Part shown: in pieces, positions 32,731 to 43,224 of the stretch
Layout: each line of letters opens with the position of its first letter
Numbering within the stretch: the stretch's first letter is position 1
Assembly: GCA_947044405.1 (NCBI GenBank)
Contig: CAMRHE010000035.1
Location: 7,103,501-7,167,500 of the forward strand
Direction: 5' to 3'
From: Leptodactylus fallax
Taxonomy: Eukaryota > Chordata > Amphibia > Anura > Leptodactylidae
Length of the DNA stretch: 64,000 bases
Made by a program: the position numbers and the translations under genes
The notes under the pieces: model-generated
Database searches by the model: none
What the model saw: the letters and a program-made list of their open reading frames with translations, nothing else
Told to the model about the DNA's origin: nothing

Positions 32731-33778
32731 CCCAAATGTGCTGCTGCAAAAGCCAAGTCCACTGTTGTCCACAAGAGCAGTGCATCGGGAGAAACAGTGT
32801 ATTGCACTATTACTATGTATTTAATGACCCTACAGCCTTCTTTTAAGCTTCTCAGCAGTGGCATAGAAATTTGATGTGCAGACCAAATTCTGCTAAATAC
32901 ATTCTGTGAAAATCTAATTATTTAAACAAACAAAGAACACAGACAAAACCAGGGTGACCATATGTATAAATGTCCCAACTTATTGTAACAGGGTGCAGGC
33001 TTTTATATCATTTTACAACTAAGACAATACAATACATGTACCAAATTCCAAAGTTGTACAAAGTCTAACGAAACACAAACCAGGGTCTCTTGACTTTAAA
33101 GACAAATACATACAAATGTTTAACCCTATATTAACAATTCCCTCCTCTTGTAAATGATCTAAACTATAACTGGAGTACATTAGGAAATGCTAATCATTCC
33201 CTAAGGACTCTATCTCTTCACCTGTTTCCTCACAGGTATGTTATACCATTTGCACATATGCACAGCTGTTATGATTACTTATAACTTATAACAGATAACT
33301 TATGATCTGAGTGGATTAATATTATATTATATTATATTATAAGACAGTCTTATAATAACAAGAAATGGTATTTATTTCCTTTTAATAATAGTGAAGCCTT
33401 CAGTACACAACTATACAACAATATATAATTTACAACATGGGACCTTTACTGTGAGTGGTACACTCCTGTAATCTGATCTTTGGTATTATTTGTGGATGTT
33501 TTCTATAATCCTTTGTTGTGACATTTGATATTATCACCTTTCTATATATTCAGATAATATAGTCCCTTATGGTATTTTATTAATGGCATCCCATATACTT
33601 TTATGTAGTAAGGTTTTGACTCTCCTATGTACAGGAGATGTCTTACTCTTTTCCTCACAGCTGGCCAACAACTACACAGCACCAACTGTGTTTTCTTAAC
33701 TGCCACCTACTTCAGTGGCGTTTCTCTCTTGTGGGGCATGACCCTCTACGTGTCCCCCCAAACTGTGCTTATACGGTG
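32731..33778. other. No gene; one ATATT microsatellite
   Basis: ATTATATTATATTATATTAT lies at 33320-33340. The rest is unique-looking AT-rich sequence up to the solo LTR. Confidence 0.5.
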
Positions 33779-34207
33779 TGTAAGTATGTGAGCCAGAGGG
33801 CGCTGTTGAGCGACCCAGGCCAGACCAGAAAAGGCTCTCAGCCACGCCTTTGGGTGGTGGCACGTAACTCCAGAGGGGCTGGAGCATCCTGCAGGAAGCA
33901 GGAAGTAGTGGACCAGCTAGGACAGACAGAGAGGGTCTGTGCCAGAAGGGCTGGGTCCCACAGAGACTCTTTGCTAGAGCTGAGCAAGAGTCAGGCTAGT
34001 GAGGGGCTCTATAAGTGAGTTAGGGCCCTAACGGCGGCCTAGGTTTTGTTTGTTGTTTTGTTATGTTGCCCTTAAGCTGTAATAAAGCCACTTTGTTTTA
34101 AATTGGCACCGTCTGAACGCTGTCTCACCGGCGCCCAGTACCACGAACCACCGCTGTTGGGACCAGGAAAAGCCACCATTTGAGTCTAAATTCCCCAAGC
34201 TGTCACA
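33779..34207 (+). mobile_element. Solo LTR, family A, copy 2
   Basis: It starts TGTAAGTATGTGAGCCAGAG, ends CAAGCTGTCACA, and is flanked by a perfect 4-bp duplication GGTG (33775-33778, 34208-34211). Length is 429 bp. AATAAA is at 34081-34086, followed by GGCACCGTCTGAACGCTGTC, which the other copies share. The first third (GAGCGACCCAGGCCAGACC and CACGCCTTTGGGTGG) also matches copy 3. Confidence 0.9.
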
Positions 34208-34211
34208 GGTG

Positions 34212-35277
34212 GTATTGTTATACCAGTTCAATACAAATTCAACATTATATACTTACAATCAAAGTACATTCATATATTAATATCCATGACATGTGTGCAC
34301 AAAAATAGTACAGTAATTACAGGACAGCACATAAAGGAATTTATTTGGAATAATTTATTAGGAATTACTTGCTTGATTTTATAAAGCACTGTAGAATGTT
34401 ATCTTTCTCCTAGTTATAAAAAAAAAAAAAAAAAAAAAAATATTGGGTAGAAAATACAGTTTTCATATGTGCTACATTTGAGTCTATCATGACAGTATAA
34501 AGTACCTGTGTACTCTTTCTAATCTCTCTAGTCATGGCTGAACTTGGATCATATGCAAAAATAAAAACTAATTATATAAGTTGGACTTTTTGCTATTGGC
34601 TTGCATACTTACCAATTGAAGTTCAACTGCACCAAATATTTAATTTACTTGGAACCAATTTAATGGTTTTCCCTATTGCTTTATCCAACACTAAGCATTC
34701 GATCTCAGACACAGCAGATGATACAATTCCACTCTTTATGACCCTCCGAAAAGTGCTTCATGCCACCTGCATACTACCTTTACATGCTGAAAACAACTAA
34801 AACCAGTTTGACTTCTCAAACAGGTGCACTCTATTATTTCCTGTGGAATGTTTAGCTGTACAGCTGGAAACTGTATTTTTTATCATATTCTTTTCTGATA
34901 AACTTCACCTAGTAGATACATATTCTCTTTTTTTTCTCTTACATAGATAGATCCCTAGATCACGTGTCCATTTTTAGATACATCTTATTTCCACTGCATG
35001 TATCTGACCTGTTACAGTGATTAACACCTATGGACCTTTTCTAACTTAGTGTGCAAATGAGTTACCTAATATATTATTATTATAAAAGGACAAAGCAAAA
35101 AGTATACAAATGTTTCAAAAGATCATGTTGGTGAGTGGTATAGACACAAAACAATCTATATTCTTATGAAATTTCTTCCATTCCTAATAAAATTTGAGTG
35201 AAATACAGTAAGTCCAAACTCATTGAACTCTTTATGTTATTCAGTTGCATTGATTTTTTTCTATATGCAGCTCTTTA
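34212..35277. other. No gene; poly-A run only
   Basis: A run of about 23 A lies at 34418-34440. Otherwise AT-rich unique sequence; a short frame at 34534-34800 lacks motifs. Confidence 0.5.
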
Positions 35278-35620
35278 ACCCCTTAAGGACACAGCCTAAA
35301 ACTAAATAAAAGATGCAGCCTCATTTTTCAAATCTGACATGTCACTTTATACTGCAATAACTTTGAGACACTTTAACTTATCCAAGTGATTTTCAGAGTG
35401 TTTTTGTAACACATTGTACTTCATGCTATTGGTAAACATTTATGAATATTTGTTGCATTTAATTATAAAAAAATAGGAAATTTGATGAAAATTTGGAAAA
35501 ATTTGAAAATATCAAAATGTGAAATGCTCTGCTTTTCAGACAGATAAACACCAAAACAAACAAGATGAGCCAATACATTAAAAATACTCGAAAAGTATAA
35601 AAAACATATAATTTTTATTA
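35278..35620 (+). repeat. Start of an abundant non-coding repeat (TTTAACCCCTTAAGGACACA)
   Basis: It begins AACCCCTTAAGGACACAGCC and contains CAAATCTGACATGTCACTTT and ACTTATCCAAGTGATT. I recognise these phrases from a very abundant anuran repeat whose downstream part is represented by the module array at 40230-42120. It stops before the TA of Tc1 copy 5. Confidence 0.6.
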
Positions 35621-35626
35621 AATATA

Positions 35627-36940
35627 CACTACTGTTCAAAAGTTTGGGGTCACCCAGACAATTTTGTGTTTTCCATGAAAACTCATACTTTTATTTATCA
35701 AATGAGTTGCAAAATGAATAGAAAATATAGTCAAGACATTGACAAGGTTAGAAATAATGATTTTCTTCCCTAAATAGTTCTTGCATAATTTGGAGGTGTG
35801 CTTTGGGTCATTGTCCTGTTGTAGGATAAAATTGGCTCCACTCAAGCGCTGTCCACAGGGTATGGCATGGCATTGCAAAATGGAGTGATAGCCTTCCTTA
35901 TTCAAAATCCCTTTTACCTTGTACAAATCTCCCACTTTACCAGCACCAAAGCAACCCCAGACCATCACATTACCTCCACCTTGACAGATGGCGTCAGGCA
36001 CTCTTCCAGCATCTTTTCAGTTGTTCTGCGTCTCACAAATGTTCTTCTGTGTGATCCAAACACCTCAAACTTCGATTCGTCTGTCCATAACACTTTTTTC
36101 CAATCTTCCTCTGTCCAGTGTCTGTGTTCTTTTGCCCATATTAATCTTTTCCTTATATTAGCCAGTCTCAGATATGGCTTTTTCTTGGCCACTCTGCCCT
36201 GAAGGCCAGCATTCCTGAGTCGCCTCTTCACTGTAGACGTTGACACTGGCGTTTTGCGGGTACTATTTAATGAAGCTGCCAGTTGAGGACCTGTGAGGCG
36301 TCGATTTCTCAAACTAGAGACTCTAATGTACTTGTCTTGTTGCTCAGTTGTGCAGCGGGGCCTCCCACTTCTCTTTCTACTCTGGTTAGAGCCTGTTTGT
36401 GCTGTCCTCTGAAGGGAGTAGTACACACCGTTGTAGGAAATCTTCAGTTTCTTGGCAATTTCTCACATGGAATAGCCTTCATTTCTAAGAACAAGAATAG
36501 ACTGTCGAGTTTCACATGAAAGTTCTCTTTTTCTGGCGATTTTGAGAGTTTAATAGAACAAACAAATGTAATGCTCCAGATTCTCAACTAGCTCAAAGGA
36601 AGGTCAGTTTTATAGTTTCTCTAAAACTGTTTTCAGCTGTGCTAACATACTTGCACAAGGGTTTTCAAGGGTTTTCTAAACATCCATTAGCCTTCTTACA
36701 CAGTTAGCAAACACAATGTACCATTAGAACACTGGAGTGATGATTGCTGGAAATGGGCCTCTATACACCTATGTAGATATTGCATTAAAAACCAGACGTT
36801 TGCAGCTAGAATTTACCACATTAACAATGTATAGAGTGTATTTCTGATTCATTTAATGTTATCTTCATTGAAAAAACTGTGCTTTTTTTTCAAAAATAAG
36901 GAAATTTCTAAGTGACCCTAAACTTTTAAATTGTAAATTG
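35627..36940 (-). mobile_element. Tc1-like transposon, copy 5, internally deleted
   Basis: The left end is CACTACTGTTCAAAAGTTTG; the right end, read inverted, is a decayed version (CAATTTACAATTTAAAAGTT). TA lies on both sides (35625-35626, 36941-36942). Length is 1314 bp versus about 1578 bp for the family. Compared with copy 3, about 260 bp are missing between GGGAAGAA (22553) and AATCATTATTTCT, a deletion that starts and ends at short A-rich homology. Confidence 0.88.
35740..36537 (-). pseudogene. Truncated transposase of Tc1 copy 5
   Basis: The minus strand gives CETRQSILVLRNEGYS-like sequence, then after a TGA (from ATTTCTCACATGG, a CGA-type codon in relatives) YYSLQRTAQTGSNQSRKRSG, VSTSTVKRRLRNAGLQGRVA, WTDESKFEVFG (first Asp) and, in a shifted frame from about 36001, GNVMVWGCFGAGKVGDL and [14 protein letters not shown] (second Asp). 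The deletion then removes everything containing the catalytic Glu, leaving KNYLGKK joined to the 3' flank. It serves as a reference for copy 3 in the region that copy 3 lost. Confidence 0.87.
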
Positions 36941-36942
36941 TA

Positions 36943-37330
36943 TAAAAATACTGTCATATAAAAAAGGATAAGACAGACAATACAAATGGGTGTCAAACCC
37001 TTACAGGGGGATGTAAAATAGTCACAAGTCATTGAATTAGTGTGATGACAATAAAGATAGATAGTGAACTGATAATGAACACACCACCATGTGCCTTCCA
37101 AGCACAACGAGATATGGATCGATCACATACAATAAAAATGGATACACAATGCTATTAAATTGAGAGATCTCAGTATAGTGCAAAAAAAAGTATCTACATA
37201 CTCTGAACAGATCACATGAAGTACAATAAATGCACAGTGCTATTATATTTGGCAGTTTCTGACCCCCAACGCAATACCAAGAGAGTATATACACATTCAC
37301 AATATGGCCACAAAAAATCCTACAACGTAT
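36943..37330. other. Unclassified sequence left of LTR copy 3
   Basis: It is possibly part of one older element together with 37764-38110, because the LTR at 37331 splits it. No open frame. Confidence 0.4.
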
Positions 37331-37759
37331 TGTGACAACTTGGGGGGATTAGTCTCAACATGGCGCCAGACTCCTGGTCCGGACAGCAGTGGTTCGTGGT
37401 ACTGGGCGCCGGATAGATAGCATTCAGACGGTCCAAGTGTAAAAAATAAACGGGCTTTATTCAGCTTACATGCAACATAACAAAACAACAAAAATCTAGG
37501 CCACAGTTAGGGCACTAACTGACTCCTTGAGCCCCTAACTAGCCTGACTACTGCTTAGCTACAGCAACAGTCCCCTGTGGACCCCAGCCCTTCTGGGACA
37601 GACCATCTCTCTCTGTCCTTGGCTGGACCACCATCTCCTGCTCACTGCAGGATACTCCAGCCTTCTGGAGTTACGCGCCCCACCCAAAGGTGTGGCTGAG
37701 GGCCTTTTCTGGCCTGGGCCTGGGTCGCTCAATAGCACCCTCTGGTTCACATACTCACA
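37331..37759 (-). mobile_element. Solo LTR, family A, copy 3
   Basis: Read on the minus strand it starts TGTGAGTATGTGAACCAGAG and ends CCAAGTTGTCACA, with a perfect 4-bp duplication (GTAT on the plus strand, 37327-37330 and 37760-37763). Length is 429 bp, the same as copy 2. The polyadenylation signal (TTTATT on plus) is at 37456-37461. Confidence 0.9.
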
Positions 37760-37924
37760 GTATATAAGATATATGTGCAAAATTGCTAAAATATATCGTT
37801 TCTAAATGAACATATTGCCACTACAGGAGAACAACAGGGAAAAAACTAAATGTTCCCAAACAACAGGCCTCCATATATAGGAGACCATAAATACAATGTA
37901 AGTATAAACACAGTTAGTAGGAAG

Positions 37925-38110
37925 ACATACACATAGGGTGAGAAGGATTCCTCTAAACCAGGCTTGACACAACTCCTGACGCGCCTTTCAGTTGCACCTT
38001 CATCAGGGGGTGGTGTCAACAAGGTGCCACACAACATTTATAGGGTGAATATAATAGGGTACAGATGTCCAACATTACAAACAAACCAATCCTCCTGGAA
38101 TGATTACCTT
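37925..38110 (-). ncRNA. Possible relic of a hammerhead ribozyme motif
   Basis: The minus strand at 38019-37961 reads TTGACACCACCCC, CTGATGA (38006-38000), a short loop, GAAA (37989-37986), GGCGCGTC, then AGGAGTTGTGTCAA. CTGATGA and GAAA are the two conserved boxes of the hammerhead core, GTC is the usual cleavage triplet, and TTGACACCAC pairs with GTTGTGTCAA as stem I. Minimal-stem-III hammerheads are known in Penelope-like elements of amphibians. Stem II here is poor and stem III is disturbed (GAAAGGCGCGTC instead of GAAACGCGTC), so it would not be expected to cleave. Identity is a hypothesis. Confidence 0.35.
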
Positions 38111-38323
38111 GATATCTTTGTGTTTACATAGAGAAATAACAGACATGGCTTTATGAGCAAGCTGCAATTAGCTGAACAGATTGTCCTCTTATCAAACAGG
38201 TCTGGCTCCATGGAAACCAAGTATAAACAATATGGAGAATAATTTCACATAGCAGGCAAACAAAGAAGCATTGGTAAAGCAATGCATTTGGGAAAACTCT
38301 TCAATTTACATAAGCTACCACTA

Positions 38324-39952
38324 CAGTGCCTTGCGAAAGTATTCGGCCCCCTTGAACGTTTCAACTTTTTGCCACATTTCAGGCTTCAAACATAAGGATA
38401 TAAAATTTAAATTTTTTGGTGAAGAATCAACAACAAGTGGGATACAATTGTGAAGTGGAACGAAATTAATTGGTTATTTTAAACTTTTGTAAAAAATAAA
38501 AAACTGAAAAGTGGGGTGTGCAATATTATTTGGCCCCTTTACTTTCAGTGCAGCAAACTCACTCCACAAGTTCAGTGAGGATCTCTGAATGATCCAATGT
38601 TGTCCTAAATGATTGATGATGATAAATATAATCCACCTGTGTGTAATCAAGTCTCTGTATAAATGCACCTGCTCTGTGATAGTCTCAGGGTTCTGTTTAA
38701 AGCGCAGAGAGCATCATGAAGACCAAGGAACACACCAGGCAGGTCCGTGATACTGTTGTGGAGAAGTTTAAAGCCGGATTTATATACAAAAAGATTTCCC
38801 AAACTTTAAACATCCCAAGGAGCATTGTGCAAGCGATCATATTGAAATGGAAGGAGTATCAGACCACTGCAAATCTACCAAGACCCGGACGTCCCTCTAA
38901 ACTTTCATCTCAAACAAGGAGAAGACTGACCAGAGATGCAGCCAAGAGGCCCATGATCACTCTGGATGAACTGCAGAGATCTACAGCTGAGGTGGGAGAG
39001 TCTGTCCATAGGACAACAATCAGTCGTACACTGCACAAATCTGGCCTTTATGGAAGAGTGGCAAGAAGAAAGCCATTTCTCAAAGATATCCATAAAAAGT
39101 CTCGTTTAAAGTTTGCCACAAGCCACCTGGGAGACACACCAAACATGTGGAAGAAGGTGCTCTGGTCAGATGAAACCAAAATCGAACTTTTTGGCCACAA
39201 TGCAAAACGATATGTTTGGCGTAAAAGCAACACAGCTCATCACCCTGAACACACCATCCCCACTGTCAAACATGGTGGTGGCAGCATCATGGTTTGGGCC
39301 TGCTTTTCTTCAGCAGGAACAGGGAAGATGGTTAAAATTGATGGGAAGATGGATGGAGCCAAATACAGGACCATTCTGGAAGAAAACTTGTTAGAGTCTG
39401 CAAAAGACCTGAGACTGGGACGGAGATTTATCTTCCAACAAGACAATGATCCCAAACATAAAGCAAAATCTACAATGGAATGGTTCACAAATAAACGTAT
39501 CCAGGTGTTAGAATGGCCAAGTCAAAGTCCAGACCTGAATCCAATCAAAAATTTGTGGAAAGAGCTGAAAACTGCTGTTCACAAACACTCTCCATCCAAC
39601 CTCACTGAGCTTGAGCTGTTTTTCAAGGAAGAATGGGCAAGAATTTCAGTCTCTCAATGTGCAAAACTGATAGAGACATACCCCAAGCGACTTGCAGCTG
39701 TAATCGCAGCAAAAGGTGGCGCTACAAAGTATTAAATTAAGGGGGCCGAATAATTTGACATGCCCCACTTTTCAGTTTTATATTTTTTACAAAAGTTTAA
39801 AATATCCAATAAATTTCGTTCCACTTCACCATTGTGTCCCACTTGTTGATTCTTCACCAAAACATTAAAATTTTATATCCTTATGTTTGAAGCCTGAAAT
39901 ATGGCAAAAGGTTGAAAAGTTCAAGGGGGCCGAATACTTTCGCAAGGCACTG
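38324..39952 (+). mobile_element. Tc1-like transposon, copy 6 (frame intact, catalytic mutant)
   Basis: The element is 1629 bp, flanked by TA (38322-38323, 39953-39954). Arms of about 215 bp begin CAGTGCCTTGCGAAAGTATT on both strands and differ at about a dozen places. The inner direct repeat ends in ATTTGGCCCC/ATTCGGCCCC as in the outer TTCGGCCCCC, giving IR/DR form. Same family as copy 7 (48897-50527). Confidence 0.93.
38716..39735 (+). CDS. Tc1-like transposase, full length but catalytic Glu replaced by Lys
   Basis: It has 339 residues from MKTKEHTRQVRDTVVEKFKA to AAKGGATKY without stop or frameshift. It shows a helix-turn-helix with IVQAIILKWKEYQTT, the GRPSKL hook, a second helix-turn-helix, WSDETKIELFG (first Asp), KHGGGSIMVW and QQDNDPKH (second Asp). 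The third catalytic position, 34 residues on, reads PDLNPIKNLW: codon AAA where copy 7 has GAG ([10 protein letters not shown]). That change needs two base substitutions and abolishes the DDE triad, so the protein should bind the inverted repeats but not cut DNA. It might act as a competitor if expressed; that is speculation. Annotated as CDS because the frame is open. Confidence 0.88.
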   Translation: MKTKEHTRQVRDTVVEKFKAGFIYKKISQTLNIPRSIVQAIILKWKEYQTTANLPRPGRPSKLSSQTRRRLTRDAAKRPMITLDELQRSTAEVGESVHRTTISRTLHKSGLYGRVARRKPFLKDIHKKSRLKFATSHLGDTPNMWKKVLWSDETKIELFGHNAKRYVWRKSNTAHHPEHTIPTVKHGGGSIMVWACFSSAGTGKMVKIDGKMDGAKYRTILEENLLESAKDLRLGRRFIFQQDNDPKHKAKSTMEWFTNKRIQVLEWPSQSPDLNPIKNLWKELKTAVHKHSPSNLTELELFFKEEWARISVSQCAKLIETYPKRLAAVIAAKGGATKY

Positions 39953-39954
39953 TA

Positions 39955-40229
39955 TAGGTAGGATCCTTTAGATGGGAATACACCTTTAATAAATGCAATC
40001 TACCATATCTTTACTTTATATTATAATATTATATTATTATAATATAATCGTCCTTTAATTTATTTTGGATGTTAGAAGGCTTACAAGTCTAACAGTGATT
40101 TTTTAGATTTACAAGAAAATTACCCAAACCCATTTGTTAGGGACCACTTCAGTTCTCAAGTGAAATTTAGACATTACAATTTTCAATAGTATGTTCATTC
40201 TGCCCTAAAATTTACACATTCACAAGGGG
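39955..40229. other. Short AT-rich stretch
   Basis: TATTATAATATTATATTATT-type sequence near 40018-40050; nothing else. Confidence 0.5.
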
Positions 40230-42120
40230 TTAAAAAAGTAAATGTATCTCACAATTTTTTTATGCAATTTCTCCCGAGCATGGAAATACTGCATATGTGG
40301 ATGTAAACTGCTGTTTGGGTACATGGCAGTGTGGAAAAAGGAAGGTGTGGTGCTAGGCGTTTTAAAATCTGATTTTCCTGGAATAGAGCATGTCTCATTT
40401 TCAAAACCCCTAAACTAGAATTAAAGTGGAAACCCTCTACAAGTGACCCCATTTTTTTTTTTTTTTTTTACAAGCAGTTAAAGAAGAAAAGTCACCACAC
40501 GGTTTGTTATAAATTTTCTCCTGAATACAACAATACCCCATATGTGGTTGTAATCTGCTGTAAGGGTACATGGTGAGGATCAAAATGGAGAGAACGCTAT
40601 TTGGCTTTTGGAGAGCACATTTTGCTGGAATAGTTTTTGGGTGCCATGTAGCATTTGCAGAGCCCCTAAAGTACCAATGCAATGGAAACCCCTAAAAAGT
40701 GACCCAATTTGGAAACTACACCCCTTACAGAATTTATCAATTGGTATAGTGCGCATTTTGACTTCACAGCTGTTTCACAGATTTTATTAACATTGAGTCA
40801 TAAAGATGAAAAATTACTTTTTTTTTCAAATAATCTGTCAATTTAGCCCTACATTTTTAATTTTCGCAAGGAGGTAAAGGAGAAAAGACAGCCCACATTT
40901 CATTACCCACTTTGCTCTGAACATGGCAATACCCCATATGTGGTTGTAAATTGCTTCAGGGGTACAGGGAGGGGCTCAGAATGGAAAGAGTGCTATTTGG
41001 CTTTTAGTGGGAAGATTTTGCTGGAATAGTTTCCGGGTGCCATGTCGCAATTGCAGAACTCTGAGATTACCAGTACAATAGAAGCCACCAAAAAGTGACC
41101 CCATTTTGGAAACTACACCCCTCACAGAATTTATCAAGGGGTATTATTATCATTTTGAGCCCAAGAGTGCTTCCCAAAAATTAATGTATGAAGCGAAACC
41201 TGAAATTTTTAAAGAAATATATGCCATTTCAGTGCCCAATATATTGTGCAAACTTTGTGTCAACAGAGACACACACTACTAAAGCTTTTACGGTTATGCC
41301 GCGTACAAAAAAAATTGTATTTTTGAGTGTAAACTGCTGTTTAGGATACAGAAAAGCTCAGAAGGGAAGGAGCACTGTGCTTTTTAGCTTTTGGAGTATA
41401 GATTTAGAGGGACTGATTTCAATATGCCGTATTGTTTTTGCAGAGGCCCAAAGGTGTGAGTAAAGTGGAATCCCCAAAAGTGACCCGCATTTTGTAAATG
41501 CCATTTTATGGTATATGCAAATATGATATTCTTGGAAAAATTGCCATTTTCACCTTTCACCATCAGCTGAACATTCTTTTCAGTAAAATAAATTAATGCA
41601 ACACTTGGGGGTTAAAAAAGTTCATTGTACCCCTAGATAAATTCCTTCAGGGGTTGTAGTTTCCAAAACAGAGTCATGAGTCAAGGGATTCCACTTTACT
41701 GGCATTTCAGGGCTCTGCAAAAGTGGCATGGCATCCAAAAACCAAACCATCTATATCTGTGCTCCAAAAATCAAATAGTGCTCCTTTCCTTCTGCAATAG
41801 TGCCCAGACAACAGTTTATACCCAAATATGACATTGTTAAGCACGTTATCCTGGATACAACAGTGTCATACATGTGGGCATAAATTGCAGTTTGGGCACA
41901 CAGCAGTGCACAGATGTGAAGGAGCGCAGATTTTAATGTCTGGTATATCAACGCAAAGTCACTTTTGCAAAGCCCCTAAAGCACCATTAAAGTGGAATCT
42001 CCTATGGAGTGACCCCATTTTGAAAACTGCACCCCTCATATAATTTATCAAGGTGTGTAGTGAGCATTAGTATCCCAGATGTGAATGCACAGCTGATGGT
42101 GAAAAATGAATATGTAACCT
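40230..42120. repeat. Array of degenerate 0.4-kb non-coding modules, one inverted
   Basis: A recurring sentence appears: a GTGGATGTAAACTGCTGTTT-like phrase, a GAATAG-TTTTGGGTGCCATG phrase, then GAAACCCC-AAAAAGTGACCC and GGAAACTACACCCCT. The GTGACCC anchor occurs near 40442, 40699, 41096, 41480 and 42010 on the plus strand, and one module at about 41590-41830 is in the opposite orientation (AGTTTCCAAAACAGAGTCAT, then TTCCACTTTACTGG). Spacing is about 257, 397 and 384 bp. Modules are heavily diverged and have no open frame. I recognise the phrases from an abundant anuran repeat. Confidence 0.65.
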
Positions 42121-43003
42121 GTGCGGAGTATATAATTTTTTTCTTGGTGAATTAAAAAAAAATCAAGTTAGCAAAAATAAAAATAAATACATTTAAAAAA
42201 CATAAATTCTGGCATTGCTTTTTACTTTTTAAATTTTTTTTGTCATGTAGCATATAGCATAAGTAACACGTTAACTTTATTCTATCGGTTGGTACGATTA
42301 CAGCGATACCTAATTTATATTGTTTTTTAATACCTTACTAATGTAGATCAAACACCTATTTGCCTGTCAACTTTAATTCAGAGTGAACGCCGTAAAAACA
42401 AAACACAAAAAATTATTTGTGAAGGTTGTGGGTTTTTTCACCCCCCCCAAAAAAATGTTAATAAAAGCTAATTAAAAGAGTACATGTCCCCCAAAATTGA
42501 CATGACAGTTATTTTGATGGTCTGTTGTTATCGACCATCAACATAGAGGTCTTGTTCTATTTTTCTCATTTTTCACGGATCCCTCCATACACTCAAATGT
42601 TTGGGGGATCTGTGAAAACGAGTGCTCCACGGGTTGAAGACAGCTATGATAAATGGACGTTTTTCACAGCCATTTTGCACCTCGATCATGTGAATGTATT
42701 CTTAGAGTAAAGAAACCTGTTTCTTTTAATCCCATGATTTTATTTGTCTTGTCAGCATCTCTGGCATGGGTGCTGAGGTTAACTGTTTTGTCCTATTTGT
42801 GTTCTTTTGTGGGATTTACAAAAATGTTTTCCTTCATAGAAATTCTCTTTAAGGACAGGGCTCCACATTGCGAAAATGCAACATTTGGGCCGCAGTGAAA
42901 GCACAGTGGCAAAAATGCTGCATTTTACATTACCTGTAAATGGAATGGGATTCTGGCTATTCCCATCCACACTGCAGAAAAAAAAATCAGCAGTGGAAAG
43001 GCT
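42121..43003. other. No gene; partial MITE-like phrase
   Basis: From about 42852 (AGGACAGGGCTCCACATTGC) the sequence resembles the end of the foldback family at 43004 and may be a neighbouring partial copy. The rest is unremarkable. Confidence 0.45.
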
Positions 43004-43224
43004 AAGGTCCCACATTGTGGAAATGCAGGATTTTTGTTGCAGATTTAGCTGGATTTTTTTTTTTTTGTTTTTTTTTAGCCAAAGTCAGGAGTGGCTTGAA
43101 AAGGAATGGAAAATATAAAGGAAGCACTTAGACGTTTCCCTTCTGTTAAATTCACTCCTGATTCAAAAAACCACAACAAAATCTGCAACTAAAAAAGATG
43201 TGTTTTTCACAATGTGGGGCCTTA
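43004..43224. repeat. Foldback MITE, copy 2
   Basis: The left arm TAAGGTCCCACATTGTGG, AAATGCAGGATTTTTGTTGC and AGATTT is mirrored by AAATCTGCAACTAAAAAAG, ATGTGTTTTTCACAATGTGG and GGCCTTA. A TA lies at each outer edge, but as it is part of the arm it may or may not be a target duplication. Related to copy 1 at 32519. Confidence 0.75.

Noticed and set aside
34534..34800. Small gene (88 codons)
   Set aside because: No recognisable domain, no splice or promoter context, and the length is expected by chance in AT-rich DNA.
38716..39735. Calling copy 6 an active transposase because its frame is intact
   Set aside because: The third catalytic residue is Lys (PDLNPIKNLW), so strand cleavage is not expected.
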